A stretch of 64,000 nucleotides of DNA from Deltaproteobacteria bacterium (GCA_020632995.1 JACKEN010000006.1:1-64000), one strand, 5' to 3'; counted from the first letter of the stretch, positions 16,964 through 26,801 are shown. A program made the numbers and translations. Notes: generated from the letters alone by a model not told the origin.

Positions 16964-17647
16964 ATGAGATCGCCCATCGACCGCCGCGCTCGGACTCGGC
17001 TCGCCGAGATCGGTGAGGTGATCGGGGATCCGAGCCGCGCCGCGATGCTGGTCGCGCTCATGGGCGGCGCGTCCCGCACTGCGTCCGAGCTCGCCGTGGT
17101 CGCGGAGGTGGCGCCCTCCACCGCCAGCGGGCACCTCAAGCGGCTGGTCGAGGTCGGGCTCCTGGTGCGCCGGGCCGAGGGGCGGACCCGCCACTTCGCC
17201 CTCGCGGGCCCTCGAGTCGCCGAGCTCCTCGAGCGCCTCGCCACCCTGGGCGCTCGCCCGGGGCCCGCCCGCCCGACGCCCGAGGAGCCCCTCGGGCTGA
17301 TCCGGACCTGCTACGGACACCTGGCGGGTCGGGTGTCCGTCGAGCTGTGGCGCAGGGCCTGGGAGCGAGGTTGGATCGAGTGGCGCGGTGACGAGGTGCA
17401 GCTCCTCCCGGCCGGCGTCGCGGTCTTCCAGGGGCCCGGGCTCCTCTCGGCAGACAGCGGGGCGCTCCTCGGGCGGGCCTGCCTGGACTGGTCAGAGCGG
17501 GTCCCGCACGTCTGTGGCCCGCTGGGCATCGCGCTCTGTCGCGGGCTGCTCGAGCAGGGGTGGGTGAAGCGGTTGCCCGACACCCGCGCCCTCCGGATCA
17601 CCACGCGGGGCCGGGCGGGCCTCGCGTCGCTCGGCGTGGCAAGCTGA
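16964..17647 (+). CDS. ArsR-family winged-helix regulator
   Basis: 227 residues. The N-terminal winged helix (about 10-90) reads IGEVIGDPSRAAMLVALMGG, ASELAVVAEVAPSTASGHLK and LVEVGLLVRRAEGRTRHFAL, typical of ArsR regulators. The C-terminal half (EPLGLIRTCYGHLAGRVSVE, CLDWSERVPHVCGPLGIALC) carries several Cys and matches the extended ArsR type rather than the 100-residue metal sensors. The Cys and its location beside an OsmC-type gene suggest a redox or small-molecule signal; that is inference. The candidate -10 box lies so close to the ATG that the mRNA may be leaderless. Confidence 0.9.
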   Translation: MRSPIDRRARTRLAEIGEVIGDPSRAAMLVALMGGASRTASELAVVAEVAPSTASGHLKRLVEVGLLVRRAEGRTRHFALAGPRVAELLERLATLGARPGPARPTPEEPLGLIRTCYGHLAGRVSVELWRRAWERGWIEWRGDEVQLLPAGVAVFQGPGLLSADSGALLGRACLDWSERVPHVCGPLGIALCRGLLEQGWVKRLPDTRALRITTRGRAGLASLGVAS

Positions 17648-17669
17648 CCTGCGCGGGACGCCCTGCGGC

Positions 17670-18437
17670 TCAGAGCGCCTCGAGGGTCTCGCCCGCCACC
17701 CAGCCGCTGGTGCCGTCCTGCTGCTGCACCCGCCGCCACGCGCCGTCCGCCTCGACCACCCGCACCCGGGCGCCGGGTGCAACCCAGCCTGCGGTACCGA
17801 AGCGGGCGTCGGGGCCCTGGCGGAGCTCGGTCTTGACCTTGGCGACCGCGAGGGGCTCGGCTCGAACGATGTGGTGGCCCACCGTCACCGCCCCGGCCAG
17901 AAGGAGCACGAGGCCGCTGACCACCGCGAGGCCCACGAGGGCGCCGCGGCCGCCGGCGCGCCGGCGCAGGCCCCAGATCGCGGCCGCGAGGAGCAGCTCG
18001 GCCACCACCAGGGCCCAGGCGAAGGGGGCGGGGGGGAAGGGGGCGAGGAGGGGGCGGAGGACGTCCGCGAGGGCCACCGCGCCGTCCCCGGCGTCGGCCG
18101 CGGGGGCGGGCACGTCCCTGGCGAGCCGGGCCCGGAGCACCTCGAGGTTCGCGCGGGCGTCGGCGTGGGCGGGGTCGAGGCGGATTGCCCGCTCCCACGC
18201 CACCACCGCGTCCACCGAGCGCTCCTGGCCCGCGTAGGCGTTGCCGAGGTTGTAGTAGACGTCGGCGTTCTCGACCCCGCGCTCGAGGAGCGAGGTGTAC
18301 AGGCGGGTGGCCTCGGTGAAGTCGCCCTTCAGCACCTTGTCGTTGGCGGCGCTGAAGTCGCGCTCCGCCTCGGCCCCGGTGGGGCCGCCCGCGGCCACCA
18401 CGGCCAGCGAGAGCATCAGCGCGAGTGTGGCGGTCAT
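17670..18437 (-). CDS. batE: BatE-like TPR-SH3 membrane protein
   Basis: This 255-residue protein has a signal peptide (LALMLSLAVVAAGG), TPR repeats (about 25-110: YYNLGNAYAGQERSVDAVVA, WERAIRLDPAHADARANLEV), two membrane helices (about 140-190) and a C-terminal bacterial SH3 domain (VKTELRQGPDARFGTAGWV, VVEADGAWRRVQQQDGTSG). This is the layout of BatE, the last component of Bacteroides aerotolerance (Bat) operons. Bat proteins are thought to form a periplasmic complex connected to MoxR chaperone activity; the exact role is unsettled. Its ATG overlaps the batD stop (ATGA), and it is the final gene of the operon. Confidence 0.88.
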   Translation of the reverse strand: MTATLALMLSLAVVAAGGPTGAEAERDFSAANDKVLKGDFTEATRLYTSLLERGVENADVYYNLGNAYAGQERSVDAVVAWERAIRLDPAHADARANLEVLRARLARDVPAPAADAGDGAVALADVLRPLLAPFPPAPFAWALVVAELLLAAAIWGLRRRAGGRGALVGLAVVSGLVLLLAGAVTVGHHIVRAEPLAVAKVKTELRQGPDARFGTAGWVAPGARVRVVEADGAWRRVQQQDGTSGWVAGETLEAL

Positions 18438-20236
18438 CGCTTCTTCTCCCCCAGGGCTCCGACCTCGGACAGGATGCCCTCCCAGGCCTCCAACGATCCC
18501 GCGACGCCGCTCGCCACCCCGGGCACGTAGCGGGCGTAGTCGGCCTGCTCCAGCTCGTGCTGGACCCGCTGGGCCAGCTCGTCGCTCGCCCCCCGCGCCT
18601 TCAGGGTCGCGACGATCTGCTCGGTGGTAAGGCCGCGCAAGGCAACCTGCAGTCGCTCGGTGCCGAGGTCGAAGAGGGCGTCGGTGAACGCGGCGTAGGC
18701 CTCGGCCCCCTGGCCGGCCTCGGCCAGGCGACGCGCCTCGGCGAGCCGGGCGCGGGCGCCCCGGGCCACCGCGCGGCGGCGGCGCTCCGGGGTCTCGGCC
18801 CGGGCCCCGCGGATCAGGCGCTCGAGCCCCAACAGGAGCAGGAACAGCACCGGCACCGAGGCCACCACCGCCCAGTACCAGGCCTGCTCGGACGGCGGCG
18901 CCGGGGTGGCGAGGAGGTCCGAGCGGAACCGGATCGGCCGCAACTGGTCTTGCGGGACGGGGGCTGGGGTCGCGCCCACCGTGGGCGGGGGCGCGGCGGC
19001 GGGGGCCGGCTCGCCCTCGACCACCACCGGGATGGACGGGGTCGTGAGGCGCTCGTAGGCCTTCTTGACGGGGTCGAACACCGGCAGGCTGAGGCCGGGG
19101 ATGGAGAGGCGCCCGCCCCGGGTCGGCATGAGCAGGATCTCCGCCGTCTTGCTGCCGGTCATGCCGGCCAGCTGGGGCTTGGCGTCGCTGCTCACGGTGG
19201 GGGGGAAGGCGCGAAAGCCGTCGAGCTCGGGGAGCTCGGGGAGCTTGGCGTTCTTGATGTTCCCGTCGCCCCGGAGCTGCACCTTCAGCACCACCGCCTT
19301 GCCCGCGGGGACCTTGTTGGCGTCCACCGACGCGCTGAGCGAGTAGCTGCCCACGTTGGTGCTGACGAAGTCGCTCGGCCGCCCCTGGGTGGGCAGCGGC
19401 AGGATCTCGAGCGCCACCGGCTTCGTGCGCACGCGGCCGCGCTTGCCACCCCCGAACATGCCGCGGCCGGTGCTGTAGGTGACCCGGACCGGCGGCAGGC
19501 TCGCCTCGCCCGCGGTGAGGGGGAACAGGGCCACCCGCCACAGCCGGTACACGTGGTAGCTCTTGCCGGCCACCTTCTCGACGCTGCGGGTGAGGCGCTC
19601 CGGCTTGTAGAGGATCTCGCTCCAGAAGCCGTCCAGCTCGGGCGGCTTCGGCACCTCCTCGAGCGAGAAGTTCCCCCGCGGCGAGGCGAAGATCTCGAGG
19701 TCCACCACGATCTGCTGCCCGAGGTAGGCCTGGCTGCGGTCCACCCGATAGCGCGCGAACAGGGACTGCTCGTTGGGGTCGGGGGGCACCACCTCGCCCG
19801 GGGCCACCGCGGCCCCGCTCTGCAAGTCTTCTTGCCCCACCACCACCAGGGTCAGGGGCTGGGAGCGGGCCTGCTGGCCGCCCACCCGGGCCACCACCGC
19901 GGGGACGCTGAGGGTGCCGGCCTTGTCGGCCTGCAGCTCCACCGCGACCGTCTGCTCCCGGCGCACCTGCTGGCCGCCCACGCTGCTGAAGGAGATGGAC
20001 GTCCCCTCGCTGCTGCTCCGGGAGAGCTCCGACAGGCCGTCTACCCGCGGCACCTGCACCTGGATGTCGCCGTTCACGGTCGCCACCGCGCGGATCTGGA
20101 GGGTGACCACGTCGCCCACCAGCACCTGGCGCTCCGAGAGCTCCGCGGTGACGGTGAGGGCGTCCGCCGCGTGGGCCGCGCCCGCGCTCAGCGTCGCGAA
20201 CCCCGCGAGGAGAGCTGTCATGGCTCGCGTGCTCAT
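18434..20236 (-). CDS. batD: BatD-like protein
   Basis: This 600-residue protein has a signal peptide (TALLAGFATLSAGAAHA), repeated BatD beta-sandwich domains (DALTVTAELSERQVLVGDVV, then YLGQQIVVDLEIFASPRGNF and SLSASVDANKVPAGKAVVLK), a Pro/Ala linker and one membrane helix near 470 (WAVVASVPVLFLLLLGLERL), ending in a cytoplasmic helical tail. BatD is the large periplasmic scaffold of the Bat system. The start at ATG 20236 overlaps the preceding stop by one base; a GTG lies one codon upstream. A second, shorter BatD-like protein is encoded earlier in the same operon. Confidence 0.9.
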   Translation of the reverse strand: MSTRAMTALLAGFATLSAGAAHAADALTVTAELSERQVLVGDVVTLQIRAVATVNGDIQVQVPRVDGLSELSRSSSEGTSISFSSVGGQQVRREQTVAVELQADKAGTLSVPAVVARVGGQQARSQPLTLVVVGQEDLQSGAAVAPGEVVPPDPNEQSLFARYRVDRSQAYLGQQIVVDLEIFASPRGNFSLEEVPKPPELDGFWSEILYKPERLTRSVEKVAGKSYHVYRLWRVALFPLTAGEASLPPVRVTYSTGRGMFGGGKRGRVRTKPVALEILPLPTQGRPSDFVSTNVGSYSLSASVDANKVPAGKAVVLKVQLRGDGNIKNAKLPELPELDGFRAFPPTVSSDAKPQLAGMTGSKTAEILLMPTRGGRLSIPGLSLPVFDPVKKAYERLTTPSIPVVVEGEPAPAAAPPPTVGATPAPVPQDQLRPIRFRSDLLATPAPPSEQAWYWAVVASVPVLFLLLLGLERLIRGARAETPERRRRAVARGARARLAEARRLAEAGQGAEAYAAFTDALFDLGTERLQVALRGLTTEQIVATLKARGASDELAQRVQHELEQADYARYVPGVASGVAGSLEAWEGILSEVGALGEKKR

Positions 20237-22179
20237 CACCAGTCCTTCTTGACCGCCTTGCCCTTGTACTTCTTCAGCAGCCGCTTGCGCTCGAGGGCCT
20301 TCTCCTGCTCCTGCAAGGAGTCCAGCAGCTGGTCCACGTCCTGCTGATCGAGGGCCTCCTGGGGCTCGTCCTGCTGCGGTGCGGCCTGGGGCGCCGCCCC
20401 GCCGTCCTGCCCGCCGCCGTCCTCGCCCCCGCTGCTCCCCGCGTCCTGGCCACCACCGCCGCCCGCGTCGTTCTTGCCCTCGCCGCCGCCGTCCTGGCTG
20501 CCGCCGTCCTGCTGGTCGGGGTTGCTCGAGCCGCCGTCCTGCCCCGCGCCGCCATCCTCGCCCGACTCGCCGCCGCCGTCGCCCACTCCGCCATCTTGGG
20601 GGCCGCCGTCCTGGTCCTGGGGCCCGCCGTCCCTGTCGCCGGCGTCGTTCACGCCGCCGTCCTGACCCTCGGGGGGCTGGTCGTCCGGGTTCTGCTCGCC
20701 GTCCGGGTTCTCTTGCTTGGGCTGGGCGGCCTGCACCGCCTTCATCGCCCGGGTGAGCTCCAGGTTGCGCCGCGCGCCGCTCTGGGTCGGGTCGTCGAGG
20801 AGCGCCTGCCGATACGCGGCCATCGCCTCGTCGTACTTCTTCAGGCCCCGGTACGCGTTCCCCAGCGCGTAGGCCGCCTGGCCCCGCACCTTGGGGTCGG
20901 TGGCCGCCCCCTGGGCCTGCTTGAAGCGATCGATCGCCTTGTCGACCTCACCTCGGGACTGCTCGGCCAGGCCCAGGTCGTAGAGGAGCTCGGGGCGCTG
21001 ACCGAGGCGGTCGAGGGCCTTCTCGTAGGCCTTCACCGCCTCCTCGCCCTTGCCCTCGGACAGGGCCTGGCGCCCCGCGCGGGCGTCGGGATCCTCGGCC
21101 TCGAGCGGGCCCGCGGCCGCGGCCGGACGAGCGGCCATGAGCAAGAGGGCCACGAGCACCCCGGCCCGGCGGGAGGGTCGGATCAGGGTGGCCAACAGGA
21201 GCAGCGCGAACGCGGGCACCAGGAACCACGCATAGCGCTCCTCGTACACCCGCACCACGCGGTCGCTCAGCTCGGCCTTCTTCAGGGTGGCGAGGTGCGC
21301 CCGCACCGGGCCGAGGTCGAGGCCACCGTGGGCGCCGGGGAGGGCCACCAGCCCCCCGCCCGCGGTGGAGATCTTGCGGAGGGTGTCCTCGTCCAGGCGC
21401 GACACCACGGTCTGGCCCTGGGCGTCCTTCACGTAGCCGGTGACCTTGCCGTTGTCGTCGACGAGCGGGATGGGCTCGCCGGTGCGCGACCCCACCCCGA
21501 CCACGTGGACCTCGATGCCCGCCTCGTGGGCCGCCTTGGCCGCCGCCTCGGGGTCGCCCTCGTGCTCCTCGCCGTCGGTGACCACCACGATGGCCTGGGC
21601 CCCGCCGGTGTCCTTGGCCGCCTGGAGCATCTTCATGCCCTCGCGGATGGCGTCGCCGATCGCGGTGCCGCCCCGGGGCATGTCGCCGGGGTTGGCCGCG
21701 CCCAGCTGCAGCTTCACCGCGGCGTGATCGATGGTGAGGGGGCAAAGGGGGATGGCCACCGAGGTGAAGCCCACGAGGCCCACCCGGTCGCCGGGGATCT
21801 GCTGCAAGAGATCCTCCAGCTCTACCCGGGCCCGCTGGAGGCGCGAGGGGACCACGTCGCGGGCCAGCATGGAGCGCGACAGGTCGAGCGCCACCACCAC
21901 GTCCATGCCCCGGGCCTTTCGGACCTCGGTGCGCAAGCCGAACTGCGGGCGGGCGAGCGCCCCCGCCACCAGCGCCATGGCGGCGGCGAGCAGGATGGCT
22001 TGCACCATCCGCACCGCCCGCCCCCGGTCCTGGGGGTCGCCGGACATGCGGGCCAACAGCTCGGGGTCGCCTGCCCTGGCCATGATGCGGGCCCGGCGGC
22101 GCTCGAAGGCCCACCACGACAGGAGGACCGCGGGGACGAGGATCAGGGCGAACAGGGCCCAGGGCTCGGCCAGCCTCAC
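20236..22179 (-). CDS. Fused BatB (VWA) and BatC (TPR) protein
   Basis: 647 residues. Two N-terminal membrane helices flank a basic loop, followed by a von Willebrand A domain (about 85-275) with the MIDAS motif DLSRSMLARD (DxSxS), GTAIGDAIREG and VTDGEEHEGD. After a helix and a small internal signal-like stretch come TPRs (about 365-480: ELLYDLGLAEQSRGEVDKAI, AAYALGNAYRGLKKYDEAMA). Then there is a spacer of about 110 residues made almost only of Asp, Gly, Gln and Ser, with many DGG triplets, and a basic C-terminal tail (RKRLLKKYKGKAVKKDW). BatB and BatC are usually separate, so this is a fusion. GTG 22179 overlaps the batA stop (GTGA). Confidence 0.9.
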   Translation of the reverse strand: MRLAEPWALFALILVPAVLLSWWAFERRRARIMARAGDPELLARMSGDPQDRGRAVRMVQAILLAAAMALVAGALARPQFGLRTEVRKARGMDVVVALDLSRSMLARDVVPSRLQRARVELEDLLQQIPGDRVGLVGFTSVAIPLCPLTIDHAAVKLQLGAANPGDMPRGGTAIGDAIREGMKMLQAAKDTGGAQAIVVVTDGEEHEGDPEAAAKAAHEAGIEVHVVGVGSRTGEPIPLVDDNGKVTGYVKDAQGQTVVSRLDEDTLRKISTAGGGLVALPGAHGGLDLGPVRAHLATLKKAELSDRVVRVYEERYAWFLVPAFALLLLATLIRPSRRAGVLVALLLMAARPAAAAGPLEAEDPDARAGRQALSEGKGEEAVKAYEKALDRLGQRPELLYDLGLAEQSRGEVDKAIDRFKQAQGAATDPKVRGQAAYALGNAYRGLKKYDEAMAAYRQALLDDPTQSGARRNLELTRAMKAVQAAQPKQENPDGEQNPDDQPPEGQDGGVNDAGDRDGGPQDQDGGPQDGGVGDGGGESGEDGGAGQDGGSSNPDQQDGGSQDGGGEGKNDAGGGGGQDAGSSGGEDGGGQDGGAAPQAAPQQDEPQEALDQQDVDQLLDSLQEQEKALERKRLLKKYKGKAVKKDW

Positions 22180-23192
22180 GGGAACCTCCTCAGCCGGGTG
22201 GCGGACAGGGCAAGCTCCACCGCGAGCAGCACGAGCCCCGCGAGCACGAACCACGGGAAGAGCTCGGCCTTCGGCGCGGTGTAGACGGTGGCCTCGAGGC
22301 GCGAGCGGTCGAGGTCGTCCAGCACCTGGTTCAGCCGGGCGTCCAGCTCCTCGCCGTCCTTGGCCTCGTACGCCTCTCCCCCGGTGGTCTTGGCCATCTC
22401 CTGAAGGAGCGCGGGGTTGGTGGGGACGGTGGCCTCTCGGTACACCGGGCGCCCGAAGAGGTCCTTGCCGGCGGGGAAGGGCACCGGGCCGTCCTTGCCG
22501 ATGAGGATGGTGTAGATCTTCACCCCGAGCTCCTGGGCGAAGGCCGCGGCCTGCTTGGGGGTGATGCTGCCCGCGTTGTTGTCGCCGTCGGTGAGGAGCA
22601 CGATGACCCGGCTCTGGGCGTCGCTCGCCCGCAGGCGATTCAGCGCGGTGCCCACCGCGCTCCCGATCGCGGTGCCGTCGGGGAGCATCCCGACCTCGAC
22701 CTCGCTCAGCATCTGGACCACGAGCGAGTAGTCGAGGGTCAGCGGCACCCACGAGGCGGCCTCGCCCGCGAAGACCACGAGGCCGATGCGATCGCGGCTC
22801 CGGCCCTTCACGAAGGCCTCGATGGAGGCCTTGGCCACCGTCATGCGGTCCTTGGGCTGGAAGTCCGCCGCCTGCATGGAGCCCGAGGTGTCGAGGGCGA
22901 GGACGATGTCGATGCCCTCGGCGTCGTCCGAGTCCGGGGTCCCCATCACCTGGGGGCGGGCGAGGGCCACCACGAACATCAGGAGCGCCGCGACCCGCAA
23001 GGCGTCCGGCAGCCACCACAGCCGCGCCCAGGTGCTGCGGGGCAGGCCCGCCACCAGGCGGTGGCTGGAGAAGCGCATCGCGGGGTCCTTGCCGCGCCGC
23101 CGGCGCCACCACAGCAGGGCCGGGGTCGCCGCCACCGGGATCAGCCCCAGGAGGAACCAGGGGGCGCCCAGGTCGAGGGCCGCGCCGGTCAT
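22176..23192 (-). CDS. batA: BatA-like VWA-domain membrane protein
   Basis: 338 residues. An N-terminal membrane segment (PWFLLGLIPVAATPALLWWR) and a second around 60-78 precede a von Willebrand A domain (about 92-285) with DTSGSMQAAD (MIDAS DxSxS), DGTAIGSAVGTALNRL and LLTDGDNNAGSITP. A final membrane helix follows (FPWFVLAGLVLLAVELAL). BatA and BatB are the paired VWA proteins of the Bat system and bind metal-dependent ligands at the membrane. Each end overlaps a neighbour by 4 bases, consistent with fixed stoichiometry. Confidence 0.92.
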   Translation of the reverse strand: MTGAALDLGAPWFLLGLIPVAATPALLWWRRRRGKDPAMRFSSHRLVAGLPRSTWARLWWLPDALRVAALLMFVVALARPQVMGTPDSDDAEGIDIVLALDTSGSMQAADFQPKDRMTVAKASIEAFVKGRSRDRIGLVVFAGEAASWVPLTLDYSLVVQMLSEVEVGMLPDGTAIGSAVGTALNRLRASDAQSRVIVLLTDGDNNAGSITPKQAAAFAQELGVKIYTILIGKDGPVPFPAGKDLFGRPVYREATVPTNPALLQEMAKTTGGEAYEAKDGEELDARLNQVLDDLDRSRLEATVYTAPKAELFPWFVLAGLVLLAVELALSATRLRRFP

Positions 23193-24277
23193 GAGGCGCC
23201 CTCCGGCGGCGGGGGCTTCGGCAAGGTGGCCTGCACGATCTGCCGGGTGCCTTGCATCGCCTCGTAGCCGTCCTCCTTCACCGGGACGTACTTGGCGAAC
23301 TTCACCTGATCCGCCGCGGCGAGGATCATGTCGACCTTGGTGCGGTCGAGCCCCGCGGTCTTCCGGGCGGTCAGCGCGTCCATCAGCTCGTCGTGGGTGA
23401 GCTCGAGGGACTCGAAGCCATAGCGCCCACCCAGGTAGGCCCGCAGGATGGTGGACAGCGCGGTGTAGTGGCCCTTGTAGTCGCCCCGGGCGAGCGGGTC
23501 GGCCTTCTGCAAGGCGTCCAGCGCCTCGAGGGCCACCTCGTGGGCCGGCCGCGGGGGCGGGGGCGGGGGGCCGACCGGGGCGAGGGCTCGGCGCCGGCCC
23601 GACAGCCGGAGCAGGAGGATCACCGCCGCCACGAGGAGCACCGCCCCGAGCAGCACCCACACCGCGGTGTAGTCGGGCACCAGCACCTCGCGCGGAGGCG
23701 GGCCCTGGGCGGTCATCTTCTCGAGCTCGGCCAGGGCCTCGGGCCGGGTGGAGGACGCGACCAGCTGCTCGTCCTCGCTCAGGGTGGTGGTGACCTCGAT
23801 CGTCAGCGGAGCGGTGGTGGCGGTGCGGGCGCCGAGGGCCACCGGGATCCCGGGGATCTCGAAGGTGCCAGCCTCGAAGGCGAGGAGCTCGAGGGTGTAG
23901 ACGTCCTTGTCCTCGGTGGCGCCGGGGGTGCGCTGGTGCTGGCGGGCCGCGACCCGCTCGGCCAGGGCGTCGGGGAGCTTCAGCTGGGCCGGCAGGATGG
24001 CCACGCTGCCGGGGGCGTGCACCGCCTCGACCACGAGGTTGAACGCCTCACCGACTTTGGGTCCCGGGCCGGCGGAGCCGTCCCACCCATCTTCGCCGGG
24101 CTCCGCCCGGCTGCGCGCTGGCGCTTGCTTGGGTCCCGGGCCGTCCCCGTCAACGGCGGTGCCCCCGTCGGTCGGCGTGGCCTTCAGCGCGACGTGGGCC
24201 TCGGCCCGGATCCAGTCCGGCCCCTCGCCTGCCTGGGCGAGGGCCAAGAGCAGCAAGGCTGCTTGCGCCCCGCTCAT
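23189..24277 (-). CDS. Small BatD-like/DUF4381-type membrane protein carrying a repeat insertion
   Basis: 362 residues. A short signal peptide (AALLLLALAQAGEG) is followed by a beta-sandwich part (to about 205), one membrane helix (VWVLLGAVLLVAAVILLLRL) and a cytoplasmic helical domain (HEVALEALDALQKADPLARG, YKGHYTALSTILRAYLGGRY). The C-terminal half resembles DUF4381-type proteins that sit between DUF58 and VWA genes in MoxR operons. Residues about 46-72 (GPGPKQAPARSRAEPGEDG, then WDGSAGPGPK) do not belong to the fold: they are encoded by a palindromic repeat that also occurs between genes at 8948. The insertion falls in a loop between two strands and keeps the frame, so the protein is probably functional. 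Confidence 0.82.
   Translation of the reverse strand: MSGAQAALLLLALAQAGEGPDWIRAEAHVALKATPTDGGTAVDGDGPGPKQAPARSRAEPGEDGWDGSAGPGPKVGEAFNLVVEAVHAPGSVAILPAQLKLPDALAERVAARQHQRTPGATEDKDVYTLELLAFEAGTFEIPGIPVALGARTATTAPLTIEVTTTLSEDEQLVASSTRPEALAELEKMTAQGPPPREVLVPDYTAVWVLLGAVLLVAAVILLLRLSGRRRALAPVGPPPPPPRPAHEVALEALDALQKADPLARGDYKGHYTALSTILRAYLGGRYGFESLELTHDELMDALTARKTAGLDRTKVDMILAAADQVKFAKYVPVKEDGYEAMQGTRQIVQATLPKPPPPEGAS
24057..24142. repeat. Palindromic repeat element, copy B, inside a coding sequence
   Basis: Matches copy A (8948-9039) over its whole length with a few substitutions and small indels. It is bounded by a 14-base direct repeat TTGGGTCCCGGGCC (24057-24070 and 24129-24142) and contains the hairpin GCCGGGC-TCC-GCCCGGC. 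One repeat plus the interior is 72 bases, 24 codons, so the reading frame of the Bat-operon gene is kept. Confidence 0.85.
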
Positions 24278-25176
24278 CGGCCCGCCCTCAGCCGCGCGGA
24301 GCGGAGCTGGAAGAACTTCACGAGCGGCGCCACGAAGTCCTGGCCGGTGGTGAGGTCGACCATGTCGCAGCCGAGCTGGCGCAGGCGCCGCTCGGCGTCC
24401 CGCTGGGCCCGCTCCCGGCGGGCCGCGTAGGTCTTTCGGACCGCGGGGCTCGAGGTGTCGACCCAGGTGAGGGCGCCGGTCTCGGCGTCCACCAGCTCGA
24501 CCAGGCCCAGGTCGGGCAGGCTGAGCTCGGCCGGGTCGGTCACCCGCATCGCCACGAGGTCGTGGCGGGCGAGCGCCACCTTGAGGGGCGACTCGAAGTC
24601 ATCGTCCAGGAAGTCCGACAACAGGAAGCACACCGCGCGCCGCTTCTGGACCCGCGACAGGAAGGCGAGGGCCTCCGCGATGCAGGTTCCCTTGCCCTTG
24701 GGCTCCGCCTCCACGATCTCGCGGATCACCCGCATCACGTGCGGCTTGCCCTTCCTGGGCGGCAGGTAGAGCTCGACCTGGTCGGTGAACAGGATCAGGC
24801 TCACCCGATCGTTGTTCTTGATCGCGCTGAACGCCACCAGCGCGCCGAGCTGGGCGAGGAGGCGCCGCTTGGTGCTCCCCCTCGTGCCGAACTCCCCCGA
24901 GCCCGACAGGTCGACGAGGAGGGTCACGGTGAGCTCGCGCTCCTCCACGAACTGCTTCACGAACAGCCCGTGGTCCTGGTGGCGGGCCGAGACGTTCCAG
25001 TCGATGTGGCGGATGTCGTCGCCCGGGGCGTAGGCCCGCACGTCCGAGAAGGCCATGCCCTGGCCCTTGAAGACGGAGTGGTAGCGCCCCGCCAGCTCGG
25101 CGTTCACCGCGCGACGGGTGGCGATCTCGATGCGCCGCACCGTCTTCAGGATGTCCTTGTGTCCCCCGTCCTCCAT
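24274..25176 (-). CDS. DUF58 domain protein
   Basis: 300 residues, no signal or membrane segments. It has the DUF58 hallmarks GRYHSVFKGQGMAFSDVRAY followed by PGDDIRHIDWNVSAR, then a degenerate VWA-like core with LLVDLSGSGEFG, VSLILFTDQVELYLPPRKGK and FLLSDFLDDD. DUF58 proteins are always found with MoxR ATPases and are presumed adaptors or substrates in the Bat system. ATG 25176 (MEDGGHKDILKTVRRIEIAT) was chosen; a TTG 9 bases upstream is less likely. The gene follows the MoxR stop by 24 bases and overlaps the next gene by 4. Confidence 0.93.
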   Translation of the reverse strand: MEDGGHKDILKTVRRIEIATRRAVNAELAGRYHSVFKGQGMAFSDVRAYAPGDDIRHIDWNVSARHQDHGLFVKQFVEERELTVTLLVDLSGSGEFGTRGSTKRRLLAQLGALVAFSAIKNNDRVSLILFTDQVELYLPPRKGKPHVMRVIREIVEAEPKGKGTCIAEALAFLSRVQKRRAVCFLLSDFLDDDFESPLKVALARHDLVAMRVTDPAELSLPDLGLVELVDAETGALTWVDTSSPAVRKTYAARRERAQRDAERRLRQLGCDMVDLTTGQDFVAPLVKFFQLRSARLRAGR

Positions 25177-25200
25177 CACCTGCAACCCGGCTTGCGAAAC

Positions 25201-26214
<1,014 letters not shown>

Positions 26215-26335
26215 GGTTTCGTCGACCTCCTCCCGCTCGGCGCGGGGGCCCCCCGGTGTGTGCCCCAACGCACCGCGCCGGCACAACCGCCCTGCAACAA
26301 ACGTCATTCCCGCCCGGGGTCAACCGGCAACGCGC

Positions 26336-26364
26336 TTGACACCCCGAGGCGGGGTGCGTAGGGC
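26336..26364 (+). promoter_or_regulatory. Promoter of the acidic protein/DUF1844 operon
   Basis: TTGACA (26336-26341), a 17-base spacer and TAGGGC (26359-26364). The -10 box ends 8 bases before the ATG at 26373, so transcription would start next to the start codon and the mRNA would be nearly leaderless. The spacer contains CACCCCG-AGG-CGGGGTG, a small inverted repeat that could bind a regulator. Confidence 0.6.
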
Positions 26365-26372
26365 CAACGGCG

Positions 26373-26780
26373 ATGACCGATACCCGGAAGATGGACGTGC
26401 GCACCGTTCATCGGTACCTCCACAAGGGCCTGGCCACCTCGGCCGACTACGAGCAGCACCTCTCGGCGCTGCCCGACCTCGCCGAGCAGGCGGAGTTCAT
26501 CGACTACGAGGCTCAGTTCCGTGAGGAGGAGGCCCGTCGCCTGGCCGAGGAGGCCCGCGCCGAGGCCGCGGCCGCCGCCGCGCCGCCCCCGCCCCCCGCG
26601 ATGGCCACCGCCTACGTGCCCCCGGCCCACGGCGCGCCGCCGGCCACGGTGGCGCCCGTCTCGGTGGCCCCCTCCGCGGTGGCTTCGGTGCCCAACGCGT
26701 CCTCCTTCACCGCGCGGCCCTCGATGGACGAGGACGACGATGACGAGGACGAGGACGACGACATCGGCGACGAGGACTGA
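26373..26780 (+). CDS. Hypothetical protein with Ala/Pro-rich middle and acidic tail
   Basis: 135 residues, no recognised family. The first 55 residues are helical and well composed (MDVRTVHRYLHKGLATSADY), the middle is Glu/Ala-rich then Ala/Pro/Val-rich, and the last 20 residues are almost only Asp and Glu. It looks like a soluble protein with a short folded head and a disordered tail. The head recalls small myxobacterial proteins encoded beside DUF1844 genes, but I cannot name it. It is followed after 21 bases by the DUF1844 gene, probably on one transcript from the promoter at 26336. Confidence 0.75.
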   Translation: MTDTRKMDVRTVHRYLHKGLATSADYEQHLSALPDLAEQAEFIDYEAQFREEEARRLAEEARAEAAAAAAPPPPPAMATAYVPPAHGAPPATVAPVSVAPSAVASVPNASSFTARPSMDEDDDDEDEDDDIGDED

Positions 26781-26801
26781 AGCGCGCCTGGGAGCAGGGG
26801 A

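Noticed and set aside
20400..20720. DGG-encoding repeats in the BatB-BatC fusion as a CRISPR-like array
   Set aside because: Repeat units are 6-9 bases, in frame, and encode Asp-Gly; spacing is irregular and no cas genes are present.
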